DNA from: Hyphomicrobiales bacterium
Lineage (GTDB): Bacteria; Pseudomonadota; Alphaproteobacteria; Rhizobiales; Aestuariivirgaceae
NCBI GenBank assembly: GCA_016792865.1
Contig: JAEUMJ010000008.1
Coordinates: 1 to 37,963 of the forward strand
DNA length: 37,963 bases
Direction: 5' to 3'
Positions 20,045 to 29,594 of the stretch are shown here, one piece after another; within the stretch, counting starts at the first letter, position 1; each line of letters opens with the position of its first letter. A program made the position numbers and the translations under genes. The notes below the pieces were generated by a model. It ran no database searches, was not told where the DNA came from, and worked only from the letters and a program-made list of their open reading frames with translations.

Positions 20045-20193
20045 TTTTCACTACGCCCCGTTCACTGGAGAGAAATCCAGACACCCGTTTGCGGCGGGCC
20101 ATCAGCACGTGTGCAAATGGCGGCAAATCATGGGCAAATCAAGGCTGGCGCCGTTAACCTTGAAAGGCGGGCGCGTTCCGGCGGCGCGTGCCG

Positions 20194-21726
20194 TCACATC
20201 ACCGCGCCGATGTACCACGGCACATATTCGTTCTCGCCGTAGCCCAGTTCTTCCGACTTGGTTTTCTGGCCCGACGCGGTCTTGAGCATCAGGTCGAAAA
20301 TCTGCCGGCCCTTCTCTTCCAGCGGCACGCCTTCGATCACGTCACCGCAGTTGATGTCCATGTCGTCGATCATGCGGGTATAGATGTCGGTGTTGGTGGC
20401 GAGCTTGATCGAGGGGCAGGGCTTGTTGCCGTAGGCACTGCCGCGCCCGGTGGTGAAGCACATGAGGTTGGCGCCGCCTGCCACCTGCCCGGTTGCACCC
20501 ACGGGATCATATCCGGGCGTATCCATGAACACGAAACCCTTTGTGGTGACGGGTTCGGCATAATTGTACACGGCCTGCATGGTGGTGGTGCCACCCTTGG
20601 CGGCGGCCCCCAGCGACTTTTCAAGGATGGTGGTGAGGCCGCCCAGCTTGTTGCCCGGAGAAGGGTTGTTGTTCATCTCCATGTTGTTGCGGCGGGTGTA
20701 ATCCTCCCACCACTTGATGATGCCGACAAGCTTCTCGCCCACCTCGCGGGTGGCGGCACGGCGCGTGAGCAGGTGCTCGGCGCCATAGATTTCCGGCGTT
20801 TCCGACAGGATGCCCGTGCCGCCGTGACGGACAAGGATGTCCACCGCCGCGCCAAGGGCCGGGTTGGCGGTAATGCCGGAGTAGCCATCGGAGCCGCCGC
20901 ACTGCAGGGCAACGATGAGGTCGGAGGCGAGGCAGGTTTCGCGCTTCACGTTGTTCACGGCAGAGAGCATCTCGCGCACATGGGCGACACCCTTCTCCAC
21001 GGTCTTTTTCGTGCCGCCGGTTTCCTGGATCGTCATGGTGCGGAAGAGTTCGTTCTCCTCCACCTTGTAGGCTTCCTTGAAGCGCGGAATCTGGAAGCCT
21101 TCGCAGCCCAGCCCCACCATCATCACGCCGCCCATGTTGGGGTTGGTGGCATAGCCCCATGCGGTGCGCTTGAAGGTGTCGAAGATGACGCCGCGATAGT
21201 CGATGACGCAGCCATTGTCCTGGGTCAGGGCCACGATGCCGTCGATGTTGGGATAATCCTTCAGCATCCCGGAACGCTCCACCTCGCGGGCGATATGGGA
21301 GGCGACGGTGGCCGAGCAGTTCACGCTGGTCATGATGCCGATGTAGTTGCGCGTGCCGACCTTGCCGTTCTTGCGGCGATAGCCCTGGAACGTGGCGCGT
21401 TCGCTTTCGGGCAGGATCTCTTCCTTCCGCGCGGCCTGCGCGAAGGCATAGTCGTGCGCCAGTTCTCCCATCACCACATTGTGCTCGTGCACCCAGTCTC
21501 CCTTGGCGATGTCGGCCTTGGCGAAGCCGATGATCTGGCCGAACTTGCGGATGGGCTGGCCGTTGGCAATGGCCTCAGAGGCCATCTTGTGGCCGCGCAT
21601 GATCCGGGCCGTGGCGGTGATGCCGTCGATCGTCTCGCCCTTCTCGATGATCCGCGTCGCTACCAGCACGTTGTCGGTGGCGTGGAGGCGCAGGAGGGAG
21701 GTGGTGGGGCGTGTCGCTTTATCCAT
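20194..21726 (-). CDS. UxaA-family sugar-acid dehydratase (altronate/galactarate type)
   Basis: A 510-residue member of the altronate/galactarate dehydratase family, which removes water from sugar acids to give 2-keto-3-deoxy acids using a metal centre. An N-terminal SAF domain (about residues 10-85) is joined to the large dehydratase domain, with GTRNYIGIMTSVNCSATV, ALTQDNGCVIDYRG, GLGCEG, LQCGGSDGYSGITANP, ETPEIYGAEHLL, NNNPSPGNKLGGLTTI and GRGSAYGNKPCPSIKLATN. The upstream codons to 21831 encode a hydrophobic, non-family leader, so I use ATG 21726. The gene is divergent from an aldose dehydrogenase and a lactonase. By analogy with the Campylobacter jejuni fucose locus, where a UxaA-type protein sits with these enzymes, L-fuconate or a related aldonate is the likely substrate; altronate is the alternative. 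Confidence 0.88.
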   Translation of the reverse strand: MDKATRPTTSLLRLHATDNVLVATRIIEKGETIDGITATARIMRGHKMASEAIANGQPIRKFGQIIGFAKADIAKGDWVHEHNVVMGELAHDYAFAQAARKEEILPESERATFQGYRRKNGKVGTRNYIGIMTSVNCSATVASHIAREVERSGMLKDYPNIDGIVALTQDNGCVIDYRGVIFDTFKRTAWGYATNPNMGGVMMVGLGCEGFQIPRFKEAYKVEENELFRTMTIQETGGTKKTVEKGVAHVREMLSAVNNVKRETCLASDLIVALQCGGSDGYSGITANPALGAAVDILVRHGGTGILSETPEIYGAEHLLTRRAATREVGEKLVGIIKWWEDYTRRNNMEMNNNPSPGNKLGGLTTILEKSLGAAAKGGTTTMQAVYNYAEPVTTKGFVFMDTPGYDPVGATGQVAGGANLMCFTTGRGSAYGNKPCPSIKLATNTDIYTRMIDDMDINCGDVIEGVPLEEKGRQIFDLMLKTASGQKTKSEELGYGENEYVPWYIGAVM

Positions 21727-21743
21727 GGTGACTTGGTTCCGCA

Positions 21744-21759
21744 AACTGATATAACAGTT
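21744..21759. promoter_or_regulatory. Operator-like dyad in the divergent sugar-gene promoter
   Basis: AACTG (21744-21748) and CAGTT (21755-21759) form an inverted repeat with an AT-only 6-base spacer, in the 80-base gap between two divergent genes. The site is well placed to let one regulator control both. No regulator gene is adjacent. Confidence 0.4.
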
Positions 21760-21806
21760 CAATAGGCCCAGGAGAGGCCAAAAACAACCCGTCACAAGGG
21801 CCAAGA

Positions 21807-22835
21807 ATGAAAAAGAAAAACTTCCGGGCACCCTCTGGCGCCACCCTGTCTTTCTCTGAGCTTGGTTTCGGGGCTGCCCCTTTGGGCAATCTTTACAGGG
21901 CGGTGAGCGACAAGGACGCGACCGCCACGCTGGAGGCGGCCTGGAAGGCGGGGATCCGCTACTACGACACGGCCCCTCTCTATGGCCTCGGCCTCTCCGA
22001 AACCCGTCTCAATCCCTTCCTGCGGGGCCGGAAGCGCAGCGACTACGTACTCTCCACCAAGGTGGGGCGCGTGCTGCACGTCTGCCCACCGGCAGAGCGC
22101 ACGGGCATCGGCAAGTTCTTCGACACGCCATCGCGCAGGGAAGAATACGACTACAGCTACGACGGCATCTACCGTTCGCTGGAAGCCTCCTTCGAGCGCC
22201 TCGGCGTGGATTCCATCGACATCCTCCTTGCCCACGATCTCGACATCTTCACCCACAAGTCTGCGGAGCGGCGCGACCACTACATGAAGGTGCTGTTCGA
22301 GTCCGGGTACAAGGCCATGCGCAAGCTGCGCGATGAAGGCGTGGTGAAGGCGATCGGCGCCGGCATCAACGAGGTGGAGGCCTGCGCCATGCTGGCCCGT
22401 GGCGGCGACTTCGATCTCTTCCTCCTCGCCGGGCGCTACACGCTTCTCGAACAGGAGGCGGCTCTCGATTCCCTCTTGCCGCTCTTGCAGGAGCGCGGCA
22501 TCGGCATCGTGCTGGGCGGCCCCTACAACTCTGGAATCCTTGCCACCGGCGCGAGGCCCGGTGCCTGGTACAATTACGACCCCGCCCCGCCCGCCGTGCT
22601 GGAGCGGGTGAAGAGGATCGAAGCCGTCTGCAAGGCGCACAAGGTGAAGCTGCCGCAGGCGGCGTTGCGCTTCCCGCTCACCCATCCCTGTGTCGTCTCC
22701 GTGATTCCCGGTGCCGCAAGCCCGAAGGAAGTGGCCCTGAACCTCAGGACCATGAGCGCCCGGTTGCCCAAGGCCCTGTGGAAGGACCTGAAGGCGCAGG
22801 GCCTTCTTGACCCCCGTGCTCCAACACCCAAGTGA
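21807..22835 (+). CDS. Aldo/keto reductase, probable L-fucose / D-threo-aldose 1-dehydrogenase
   Basis: A 342-residue TIM-barrel oxidoreductase. The catalytic tetrad is visible as Asp and Tyr in YYDTAPLYGLGLSE (about residues 51-64), Lys in VLSTKVGR (about 80-87) and His in ILLAHDLD. The opening LGFGAAPLGNLYRAV and the GLSETRLNPFL pattern are characteristic of the D-threo-aldose 1-dehydrogenase / L-fucose dehydrogenase / pyridoxal dehydrogenase branch, which oxidises the aldose C1 to a lactone with NAD(P). The lactonase gene follows after four bases, matching such a pathway. The sugar specificity is inference. The ATG at 21807 has the purine-rich AAGGGCCAAGA upstream. Confidence 0.88.
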   Translation: MKKKNFRAPSGATLSFSELGFGAAPLGNLYRAVSDKDATATLEAAWKAGIRYYDTAPLYGLGLSETRLNPFLRGRKRSDYVLSTKVGRVLHVCPPAERTGIGKFFDTPSRREEYDYSYDGIYRSLEASFERLGVDSIDILLAHDLDIFTHKSAERRDHYMKVLFESGYKAMRKLRDEGVVKAIGAGINEVEACAMLARGGDFDLFLLAGRYTLLEQEAALDSLLPLLQERGIGIVLGGPYNSGILATGARPGAWYNYDPAPPAVLERVKRIEAVCKAHKVKLPQAALRFPLTHPCVVSVIPGAASPKEVALNLRTMSARLPKALWKDLKAQGLLDPRAPTPK

Positions 22836-22839
22836 GTGA

Positions 22840-23676
22840 ATGAAGATGAAGATCGACTCCCACCAGCATTTCTGGCACCCCGCGCGCGGCGACTACTACT
22901 GGATGGAAGGCGAAGGGGCTGCCCCCATCCGCCGCGCCATCGGGCCCGGGCACATGCGCCCGCTGCTCAAGGCGGCAGGCATCGACAAGACGGTGCTGGT
23001 GCAGGCGGCCCCCTCGGTGAACGAAACCGAATACATGCTGGGCATCGCCGACGCGACCGACTTCGTGGCAAAGGTGGTGGGCTGGATCGACTTCGAGCAG
23101 AAGGACGACCTCAGGCACCTGCAACGCTTCGCCCGGCATCCCAGGTTCACCGGCGTGCGCCCGATGATCCAGGACCTGCCGGACGCCGAGTGGATGCACC
23201 GCAAGGACATCCAGTGGGCCTACGACGCCATCACCGATCTCGATCTCACCTTCGATGCCCTGGGCTATGCCCACCATGTCGAGCCGTTCCAGCGCCTGTT
23301 CGATGCACGGCCGAAAATGCGGATCGTGGTCGATCACTGCATGAAGCCGGTGATCCGTGACGGGAAGTTCGACGACTGGGCCAGGGGCATGGAGAAGATC
23401 GCCCGCACCACGCCGGTGTTCTGCAAGCTCTCCGGCCTGGCAACGGAAGCGAAGCAGGGCTGGAGCATCGAGACGCTGAAGCCCTATGCCCGCCACATCA
23501 TTGCATGTTTCGGGCCGGAACGGGTGATGTGGGGGTCGGACTGGCCGGTGCTGGAGCTGAACGGAAGCTATCCCGCCTGGCATTCCGCGGCAACGGAGAT
23601 CGTCGGCAAGACGGGGGCGGACGAAATCTTCGGCGGCACGGCGGCACGGTTCTACAGGATCAGCCAGAACGCCTGA
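22840..23676 (+). CDS. Amidohydrolase, probable L-fucono-1,5-lactonase
   Basis: A 278-residue COG3618-type TIM-barrel hydrolase. The metal/active-site features are the N-terminal DSHQHFW (His-x-His, about residues 6-12), TGVRPMIQD, the VVDHCMKP His in the barrel, CKLSGL and the C-terminal MWGSDWPV with the catalytic Asp. Members hydrolyse sugar lactones such as L-fuconolactone and L-rhamnonolactone, or related dicarboxylate lactones. The four-base gap after the aldo/keto reductase implies one operon; the product would feed the divergent UxaA-family dehydratase. ATG codons at 22840 and 22846 are both possible starts. Confidence 0.88.
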   Translation: MKMKIDSHQHFWHPARGDYYWMEGEGAAPIRRAIGPGHMRPLLKAAGIDKTVLVQAAPSVNETEYMLGIADATDFVAKVVGWIDFEQKDDLRHLQRFARHPRFTGVRPMIQDLPDAEWMHRKDIQWAYDAITDLDLTFDALGYAHHVEPFQRLFDARPKMRIVVDHCMKPVIRDGKFDDWARGMEKIARTTPVFCKLSGLATEAKQGWSIETLKPYARHIIACFGPERVMWGSDWPVLELNGSYPAWHSAATEIVGKTGADEIFGGTAARFYRISQNA

Positions 23677-23725
23677 TCACCGGGGTCGCGCCATGCGCCG
23701 GGCCCGCGAGGTCATGCCCGGCCAC

Positions 23726-24655
23726 TCATTCCTTCGGCCAGCCGAGGGCGGCAATGCCCGTCGCGACGAGGAAGATCCCGAACCACTGGCCCCTGCTGAC
23801 TTTCTCGCCGAGGAAGATCATCGCGACGAGCACCGAAAGCCCGCCATAGGCAGAGATGCCCATGGCCGCGAATTCCTTTTCGGGAAAATGCCCCGCCGCA
23901 TTCACCGCCGTGACGGCGCTTGCATCCAGTGCCGCCATGAAGAAGATGCCGATCAGGCCCTTCATCGAGATGCGCGCCTGCATCCGTGCATCGCGGAAGG
24001 ACAGCGGCAGCAGCAGCAGGGCCGCCGGGAAGCGCGAGATGAATGTCGTCTCCACCTCGCCCATGGCCACGGCGGCTGTCTGCCCGAGGATGACGGCAGC
24101 GGCAAAGCCGATGTTGGCCGCGACCATCGCAAGGGCGGCATGGAGCACGGCATGGGGAGCACGCGGCTTGGTGTCGGGCGTGTCGCCGCTGCTCGCGCCC
24201 ACGATCACCGCGCCGGTGATCACAAGGGCAACACCCAGCCATTCGACCGGAGTCGGCACAAGCCCATGGATCAGACCCCAGAGCACGACAAGGGCAGGAT
24301 AGCCTGCCGTCATCGGCCCGACGATGGCGACGGGCGCAAGGCTGAAGGCCTTGAACAGGCCACCCAGCGCCAGCGCATAGACGCAGCCCAGCGCCAGCGC
24401 GTAACCCAACGCCCAGGCCGGCGCCTGCCAGATCACGCCCCGCCAGAGCACGAAGGGCAGGACCAGCGCCGCCCCCACGAGGCAGACGAGGAAGGCCATG
24501 CGAAAGGGCCCCACGCGCCCGGCGTGGAAACGGGCGAGACAGTCGTGGACCGACCAGCACAGGGCGGCAGCAAGGCCGAAGCTCAGGGCAAACATGGCGC
24601 GAAGACTGGCATTGCCCCGGCTGCGGCGCAACATGGCGGAACGCAGGTGATCCAT
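23726..24655 (-). CDS. EamA-family (DMT superfamily) transporter
   Basis: A 309-residue, very hydrophobic protein with about ten membrane helices and two EamA repeats (roughly residues 22-150 and 175-305). Repeat ends are marked by GVALVITGAVIVGA in the first half and YGGLSVLVAMIFLGEKVSRGQWFGIFLVATGIAAL in the second. Such proteins export or exchange small metabolites, often amino acids or purines; substrate cannot be assigned. The start is uncertain: ATG at 24655, 24634 and 24595 are all in frame and none has a good Shine-Dalgarno. The gene diverges from sdaA, with only a short gap or none depending on the starts, so shared control is plausible. Confidence 0.88.
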   Translation of the reverse strand: MDHLRSAMLRRSRGNASLRAMFALSFGLAAALCWSVHDCLARFHAGRVGPFRMAFLVCLVGAALVLPFVLWRGVIWQAPAWALGYALALGCVYALALGGLFKAFSLAPVAIVGPMTAGYPALVVLWGLIHGLVPTPVEWLGVALVITGAVIVGASSGDTPDTKPRAPHAVLHAALAMVAANIGFAAAVILGQTAAVAMGEVETTFISRFPAALLLLPLSFRDARMQARISMKGLIGIFFMAALDASAVTAVNAAGHFPEKEFAAMGISAYGGLSVLVAMIFLGEKVSRGQWFGIFLVATGIAALGWPKE

Positions 24656-24735
24656 GCCATGGGATGACGCAATCAGGCGACATCCCGGCCGGAATGGATG
24701 GGAATCCCCATCTGCCTGTGGCAGAACTCCCGGTC

Positions 24736-26112
24736 ATGTTTCTTTCCGTTTTCGACCTTTACAAGATCGGCATCGGTCCGTCCTCGTCGCACACCGTGGG
24801 GCCGATGGTGGCGGCCAGGCGGTTCCTCGACAGCCTGAAGGACGTGGTGCTGCCGGACGGGGCGCGCCTGCGCGTCAGCCTGCACGGCTCGCTCGCCTTT
24901 ACCGGCAAGGGTCACGGAACCGATCGCGCCGTGATCCTGGGCCTTGCGGGCGAAACGCCGGATGGCATCGATCCCGACGCGGTGGACGGCGTGCTTGCGA
25001 CGATGGCCGAACGCAAGTCCGTGCGCCTCCCCGATGGCCGCGAGATCGGCTTCGATCCGGCAACGGATGTGATCTTCGATTTCGGCCCCGCCCTGAAGGG
25101 CCATGCCAACGGCATGATCATGCATGTGGAAGCCGGTTCCACGACCCTCGCCATCGAGACCTTCTATTCGATTGGCGGTGGCTTCGTGCAGACCGAGGCC
25201 GAGCGGGCCGCCTCGGTGTCGAAGGGCGATGTGCCGCCGGCGAATGTGCCATATCCCTTCTCGAATGCCGAGGAGATGCTCGCCATGGGGCAGCGCTCCG
25301 GCAAGAGCATCGCCGAGATGAAACGCGCCAATGAGGAAATGGTGCATGGGGACTCGCTCGATGCGAAGCTCGACCGCGTCTGGGGCGTGATGAATGCCTG
25401 CATGCAGCGCGGGCTAGCGCAGCAGGGCATCCTGCCCGGCGGCCTCAACGTGAAGCGGCGGGCAGCCGACGTGCTGGCGAAGCTTCGCGCCGAGCAGGGC
25501 GGCAATGCCGTCCAGCCTCATCGCGTGATGGATTTCCTCTCCGTCTATGCCATGGCGGTGAACGAGGAGAACGCCGCGGGCGGCAAGGTGGTGACGGCGC
25601 CCACCAACGGCGCGGCGGGAGTCATTCCGGCCGTCATCCGTTATTATCTCGATCACTGCGTGGGCGCGGATGCAGGAGGCGTGCACACCTTCCTGCTGGC
25701 CTCTGCGGCGGTGGGCGGCATCATCAAGCACAACGCCTCGATCTCCGGCGCGGAGGTGGGGTGCCAGGGCGAAGTGGGGTCGGCCTCGGCCATGGCGGCG
25801 GCGGGATTGTGCGCGGCCCTTGGCGGCACCAACGAGCAGGTCGAGAATGCCGCCGAGATTGCGCTGGAGCATCACCTTGGCATGACCTGCGATCCGGTGG
25901 GCGGGCTTGTGCAGGTGCCCTGCATCGAGCGCAATGCCTTTGGCGCGGTGAAGGCGGTCACGGCGGCCTCACTGGCCCTGCGCGGCGACGGCACCCATCT
26001 GGTGCATCTCGACACCTGCATCGAGACGATGCGGCAGACGGGCCTCGACATGAGCGAACGCTACAAGGAAACCTCGACCGGCGGATTGGCCGTGAACGTG
26101 GTGGAGTGCTGA
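24736..26112 (+). CDS. sdaA: L-serine ammonia-lyase, iron-sulfur type
   Basis: A 458-residue single-chain enzyme converting L-serine to pyruvate and ammonia. The beta-domain starts [24 protein letters not shown], and the alpha domain contains the [4Fe-4S] site. Starting at 24736, the cysteines fall at 343 (EVGCQGE), 385 (MTCDPVGG) and 396 (VPCIERN), and the chain ends in Cys458. From memory, these are the same positions as the cluster ligands and the C-terminal 'tail' cysteine of the Legionella pneumophila enzyme. This supports the start at 24736 over the ATG at 24664, whose 24 extra residues are not conserved. It diverges from the EamA transporter; a small XRE regulator follows after 60 bases. 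Confidence 0.96.
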   Translation: MFLSVFDLYKIGIGPSSSHTVGPMVAARRFLDSLKDVVLPDGARLRVSLHGSLAFTGKGHGTDRAVILGLAGETPDGIDPDAVDGVLATMAERKSVRLPDGREIGFDPATDVIFDFGPALKGHANGMIMHVEAGSTTLAIETFYSIGGGFVQTEAERAASVSKGDVPPANVPYPFSNAEEMLAMGQRSGKSIAEMKRANEEMVHGDSLDAKLDRVWGVMNACMQRGLAQQGILPGGLNVKRRAADVLAKLRAEQGGNAVQPHRVMDFLSVYAMAVNEENAAGGKVVTAPTNGAAGVIPAVIRYYLDHCVGADAGGVHTFLLASAAVGGIIKHNASISGAEVGCQGEVGSASAMAAAGLCAALGGTNEQVENAAEIALEHHLGMTCDPVGGLVQVPCIERNAFGAVKAVTAASLALRGDGTHLVHLDTCIETMRQTGLDMSERYKETSTGGLAVNVVEC

Positions 26113-26172
26113 GGGCAACGCTGAGCCACATGCAGAAGGTTGACTCCTGTCCGGCCATCGTCAGAGCATATC

Positions 26173-26403
26173 ATGGACATCAAGAAACGTCTCGGTCTTG
26201 CAGTGAAGGACTATCGCAAGCGCATGGATGTATCGCAGGAGGAACTTGCGATGCGTATCGGCGCTGACCAAGCCTATGTCAGCCGCATCGAAGCAGGCCA
26301 GATGAATGTCACGCTGGAAACGCTCGAACTGATCGCCGATGCGCTGAACACCGATGCAGCGGACTTGCTGAGGGTTCTCCCTGCCACGCGGGGAAGGCCG
26401 TAA
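26173..26403 (+). CDS. Small XRE-family helix-turn-helix regulator
   Basis: A 76-residue protein that is essentially one HTH_3 domain: RLGLAVKDYRKRMDVSQEELAMRIGADQAYVSRIEAGQMNVTLETLELIADALN covers residues 6-59. The recognition helix is AYVSRIEAG. There is no sensor or oligomerisation domain beyond it, as in single-domain regulators and restriction-modification controller proteins, but no restriction genes are nearby. ATG 26173 is preferred; a TTG at 26140 would add eleven non-conserved residues. It lies 60 bases after sdaA and may be co-transcribed. The target is unknown. Confidence 0.88.
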   Translation: MDIKKRLGLAVKDYRKRMDVSQEELAMRIGADQAYVSRIEAGQMNVTLETLELIADALNTDAADLLRVLPATRGRP

Positions 26404-26463
26404 AGGCCAATGCCCCGCCATCCCTCACATGAATGGCTCATGACGGGCCTGGAATGTGGCCCC

Positions 26464-28095
26464 TCACTTCAAGGCACGCAGGTGCTCCAACAGACCGGCG
26501 GTTGAGGAATCGAGTCCCGCCATGTCGGCCGTGCCTTCGACCACGGGCTGCAATCCGGTGGCCAGTTCCTTGCCCAGTTCCACGCCCCACTGGTCGAAGG
26601 CGTTGATCCCCCAGACCGCCGCCTCCACGAACACGCGATGTTCGTAAAGCGCGATGAGGCGGCCCAGCGTGTGGGGGTCGAGCTTGCGATAGGCGATGGT
26701 GATCGAGGGCCGGTTGCCCTCGAACACGCGGTGCGGAGCGAGGCGTTTTGCCTCCGGCCTGCTCCTGCCCATGGCAAGCAGCTGTGCCTCCGCTTCCTTC
26801 AGCGTGCGGCCCTTCATCAGCGCCTGTGACTGCGCCAGGCAATTTGCCACCAGCAGGTCGTGGTGCACCTTGATGCCCACCTCATGCGGCTCGGCGGCAA
26901 TCAGGAATTCCACCGGGATGATGTCGCTGCCCTGATGCAGGAGCTGGAAGAAGGCATGCTGGCCATTGGTGCCGGGTTCGCCCCAGACGATGGGTCCGGT
27001 TGCCTCCCGCACCGGCTTGCCATCCAGGGTCACGCGCTTGCCGTTCGATTCCATGTCGAGCTGCTGCAGGTAGGCGGGAAAGCGCGAAAGGCGCTGGTCA
27101 TAGGGAATGATGGCCCTCGACGGATGTCCGCAGGCGTTGCGGTGCCAGACGCCCAGAAGGCCGAGCAGCATCGGCAGGTTGTGCGGCATGGGCGCGGAGA
27201 GGAAATGCCGGTCCATGGCATGGGCGCCCGCCAGCATGTCCATGAAGTTGCGCGGCCCGATCGCGATCATCAGCGACAGGCCGATGGCCGACCATAGCGA
27301 GTAGCGCCCGCCCACCCAGTCCCAGAAACCGAAGGTGCGGTTCTCTGCAATGCCGAAGGCTTTCACCTTGTCGAGGGCGGTGGAAATGGCCGCGAAGTGA
27401 TCCCCGACCGCCGCTTCACCGAGCTTCTCCACCAGCCAGCCACGCGCCGTGCCGGCATTGGTCATGGTCTCGATCGTGGTGAAGGTCTTGGAGGCCACCA
27501 GGAACAGCGTGGTTTCGGGATTGAGGCGCTTCAGCGTATCGGCGATGTGTGCGCCATCGACGTTGGAAACGAAATGCGTCCGCGGGCCGTCATGATAGGG
27601 CGAGAGCGCGATGGTTGCCATCACCGGGCCGAGGTCCGAGCCACCGATGCCGATGTTGACCACGTCGGTGATCTTTCCGGCCACATGTTGCTGGCGGATA
27701 TCGACGGCAAAGCGGGCCATGGCTTCCAGCACGTCGTGCACGTCATGCACCACGTTGTGCCCGCCGGAAAACACCAGTTCGCTCTTGGGGCGGCGCAGTG
27801 CCGTGTGCAGGACCGCCCGCCCCTCGGTGGTGTTGATGACGTCGCCCCGCATCATGCGGTGGACCTGTCCCTCCACGTCCGCCGCCTTGGCAAGGGCGGC
27901 CAGGAGCTTCATCGTCTTGGCCGTGACCCGGCACTTGGAATAGTCGAGCAGCAGGTCATCGAGGCTGGCCGAGAACTCCGCGAAGCGGCTTGCCTGGCCC
28001 TTCTTCCCCGGCGCGAAGGCCTTGCGCATGTCGGGGCGCCCGTCGCGGGCGTGGGCCTTGAGTTCGGCAAGCACGGTCTTCGTGGCGGGGGTCAT
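26464..28095 (-). CDS. pgi: Glucose-6-phosphate isomerase
   Basis: A 543-residue cytosolic enzyme interconverting glucose 6-phosphate and fructose 6-phosphate. Both PGI signatures are present: [17 protein letters not shown] (about residues 263-279) and a C-terminal [15 protein letters not shown]. Other landmarks are [11 protein letters not shown] for phosphate binding, [14 protein letters not shown], the catalytic Glu in [19 protein letters not shown], and the His/Lys-containing GVELGKEL. Length is normal for the bacterial type. The ATG at 28095 overlaps the stop of the upstream MFS transporter gene by four bases (ATGA), so the two are translationally coupled, an unusual partner for pgi. Confidence 0.97.
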   Translation of the reverse strand: MTPATKTVLAELKAHARDGRPDMRKAFAPGKKGQASRFAEFSASLDDLLLDYSKCRVTAKTMKLLAALAKAADVEGQVHRMMRGDVINTTEGRAVLHTALRRPKSELVFSGGHNVVHDVHDVLEAMARFAVDIRQQHVAGKITDVVNIGIGGSDLGPVMATIALSPYHDGPRTHFVSNVDGAHIADTLKRLNPETTLFLVASKTFTTIETMTNAGTARGWLVEKLGEAAVGDHFAAISTALDKVKAFGIAENRTFGFWDWVGGRYSLWSAIGLSLMIAIGPRNFMDMLAGAHAMDRHFLSAPMPHNLPMLLGLLGVWHRNACGHPSRAIIPYDQRLSRFPAYLQQLDMESNGKRVTLDGKPVREATGPIVWGEPGTNGQHAFFQLLHQGSDIIPVEFLIAAEPHEVGIKVHHDLLVANCLAQSQALMKGRTLKEAEAQLLAMGRSRPEAKRLAPHRVFEGNRPSITIAYRKLDPHTLGRLIALYEHRVFVEAAVWGINAFDQWGVELGKELATGLQPVVEGTADMAGLDSSTAGLLEHLRALK

Positions 28096-29315
28096 GCGGT
28101 CTTCTCCTCACCTCCTGCATGACGCCTTGTGCCGAAAAAGACAATGGCGCCCGCTGTCACGGAGAGAACCACAAATCCTGCCGCCATGGGAACAGGGGTT
28201 CCGTCGTAGAACTGCCCGATGGCGGTGCCGAGCGCCGCCCCGATCACCATCTGCAGGAAGCCCTGGGTCGAAGCTGCCGTTCCCGCCACCGCACCCAGGG
28301 GCACCATGGCAAGCGCGCCGAAATTCGACATGATGAAATTGAAGGCGAAGAACATGGCACTCATGATGGCGAAGAACAGGAAGACGGGCAGAAGCTTGGT
28401 GATGCCGAGAAGCAGCATCAGCAGGCCCAGGGCCGTGAAGACCGCAAGGGCACCGTGGGAGAGCCTGCGCATGCCGAAGCGCATCACCGCCTGCGCATTC
28501 ATGAAGCCGCCCAGCGCCGCAAAGGCTCCGCCCGCCGCAAAGAAGGCGGGGAACCAGACCCCCATGCCGTAATGCTCGACATAGATCTGCTGCGACGAGG
28601 TGAGGAAGCCCATCAGCGCACCGAACAGGAGGGCGGTGGCCATGATGTAGGCCAGCGACACGCCGTTCGAGAACACGATGCCGAAGCCTTCAACAATGGC
28701 GGCGGGCGTGAAGGCGCGGCGGTGTTCCGGCTTCAGGGTCTCCGGCAGGCGGAAGAACACCCACAGCGCCACCAGGGCGCCGAAGCCTGCCATGAATCCG
28801 AACAGGCCCTGCCACGGCAGCACGGTGAGCAGGAACTGCCCCAGCGCCGGCGCGAAGATGGGCGAGGCCATCATCACCATGAAGACGAGGGACAGCGTCT
28901 TGGCCATCTCGTCGCCGACGAAGAGGTCGCGCACCAGGGCGATGGCGATGACGGCGGACGCCGCGGCCCCGGCGCCCTGGAGCACGCGCAGCGCCACCAG
29001 CGTATTGAAGTCGGAAACGAAATAGGCCGAGGCGGCGGCAAGGATGTAGACAGCAAGACCCAGCAGCAGGGGATTGCGCCGCCCGAAACGGTCGGCCAGC
29101 GGGCCGAAGACAAGCTGCAGGATGCCGAAGCCCATCATGTAGGCGGGAATGACGAGCTGGCGGCGGTTCTCGTCCGCCTCGCCCAGCGATTGGCCGATCT
29201 GCTGCAGGCCCGGCAACATGATGTCGATGGCGAAGGCGTTGATGGCGATCATCGCGGCCAGGAGGGCAATGAGTTCGACGCGGCCCGGTCCACCGGGCAT
29301 GATCTTGGCTGTCAT
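28092..29315 (-). CDS. Bcr/CflA-family multidrug efflux MFS transporter
   Basis: A 407-residue protein with about twelve membrane helices. The first helix, [29 protein letters not shown] (about residues 14-42), contains the acidic residue typical of the drug:H+ antiporter-1 Bcr/CflA group. Motif A-like [16 protein letters not shown] follows (about 78-93), as does [23 protein letters not shown] (about 115-137). The ATG at 29315 is chosen because AAGGAA lies eight bases upstream; an in-frame start at 29369 adds a Pro-rich leader. The substrate is unknown; family members export bicyclomycin, chloramphenicol or similar compounds. It is first in a two-gene unit with pgi. Confidence 0.9.
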   Translation of the reverse strand: MTAKIMPGGPGRVELIALLAAMIAINAFAIDIMLPGLQQIGQSLGEADENRRQLVIPAYMMGFGILQLVFGPLADRFGRRNPLLLGLAVYILAAASAYFVSDFNTLVALRVLQGAGAAASAVIAIALVRDLFVGDEMAKTLSLVFMVMMASPIFAPALGQFLLTVLPWQGLFGFMAGFGALVALWVFFRLPETLKPEHRRAFTPAAIVEGFGIVFSNGVSLAYIMATALLFGALMGFLTSSQQIYVEHYGMGVWFPAFFAAGGAFAALGGFMNAQAVMRFGMRRLSHGALAVFTALGLLMLLLGITKLLPVFLFFAIMSAMFFAFNFIMSNFGALAMVPLGAVAGTAASTQGFLQMVIGAALGTAIGQFYDGTPVPMAAGFVVLSVTAGAIVFFGTRRHAGGEEKTA

Positions 29316-29418
29316 CGGAAAGGTTCCTTGGGGTGAGGGCGGGGTGGCCCTCCGGTTCGGTGGCTGCACAGAATCAGGCAGTTGTGCAGGGGGCGGCCCC
29401 TATAGCCCAGGCCGGGCA

Positions 29419-29440
29419 ACCTCCGGAATGTACCGGAGGT
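29419..29440. promoter_or_regulatory. Perfect hairpin in the rpmI upstream region
   Basis: ACCTCCGG (29419-29426) pairs with CCGGAGGT (29433-29440) across a 6-base loop. It has no T-run. It lies between the divergent MFS gene and rpmI, 155 bases before the rpmI start. A second small dyad, TTGAGG/CCTCAA, is at 29518-29531. Either could be leader structure for ribosomal-protein feedback or simply a promoter-region dyad. Confidence 0.4.
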
Positions 29441-29594
29441 GGTGGCGGGCACCCCCTCGGCCCCGCCCTTGCCTTTCCCGGCCAATTCTGCTTTATCCCG
29501 GCCATCTCACTGAAAAGTTGAGGTTCCTCAATCGCCTGGCCGTGTAAGGGCTGCCATGGCGGTTTTTCGTAATGTTCTGAAAGGATTGAACAAA

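Noticed and set aside
20100-20170. CtrA-binding site suggested by GTTAACC near 20151
   Set aside because: Only one half-site is present; the second TTAA at the required spacing is missing.
26173-26403. Restriction-modification controller protein
   Set aside because: The size fits, but no methylase or endonuclease gene is nearby and no C-box repeat was seen upstream.
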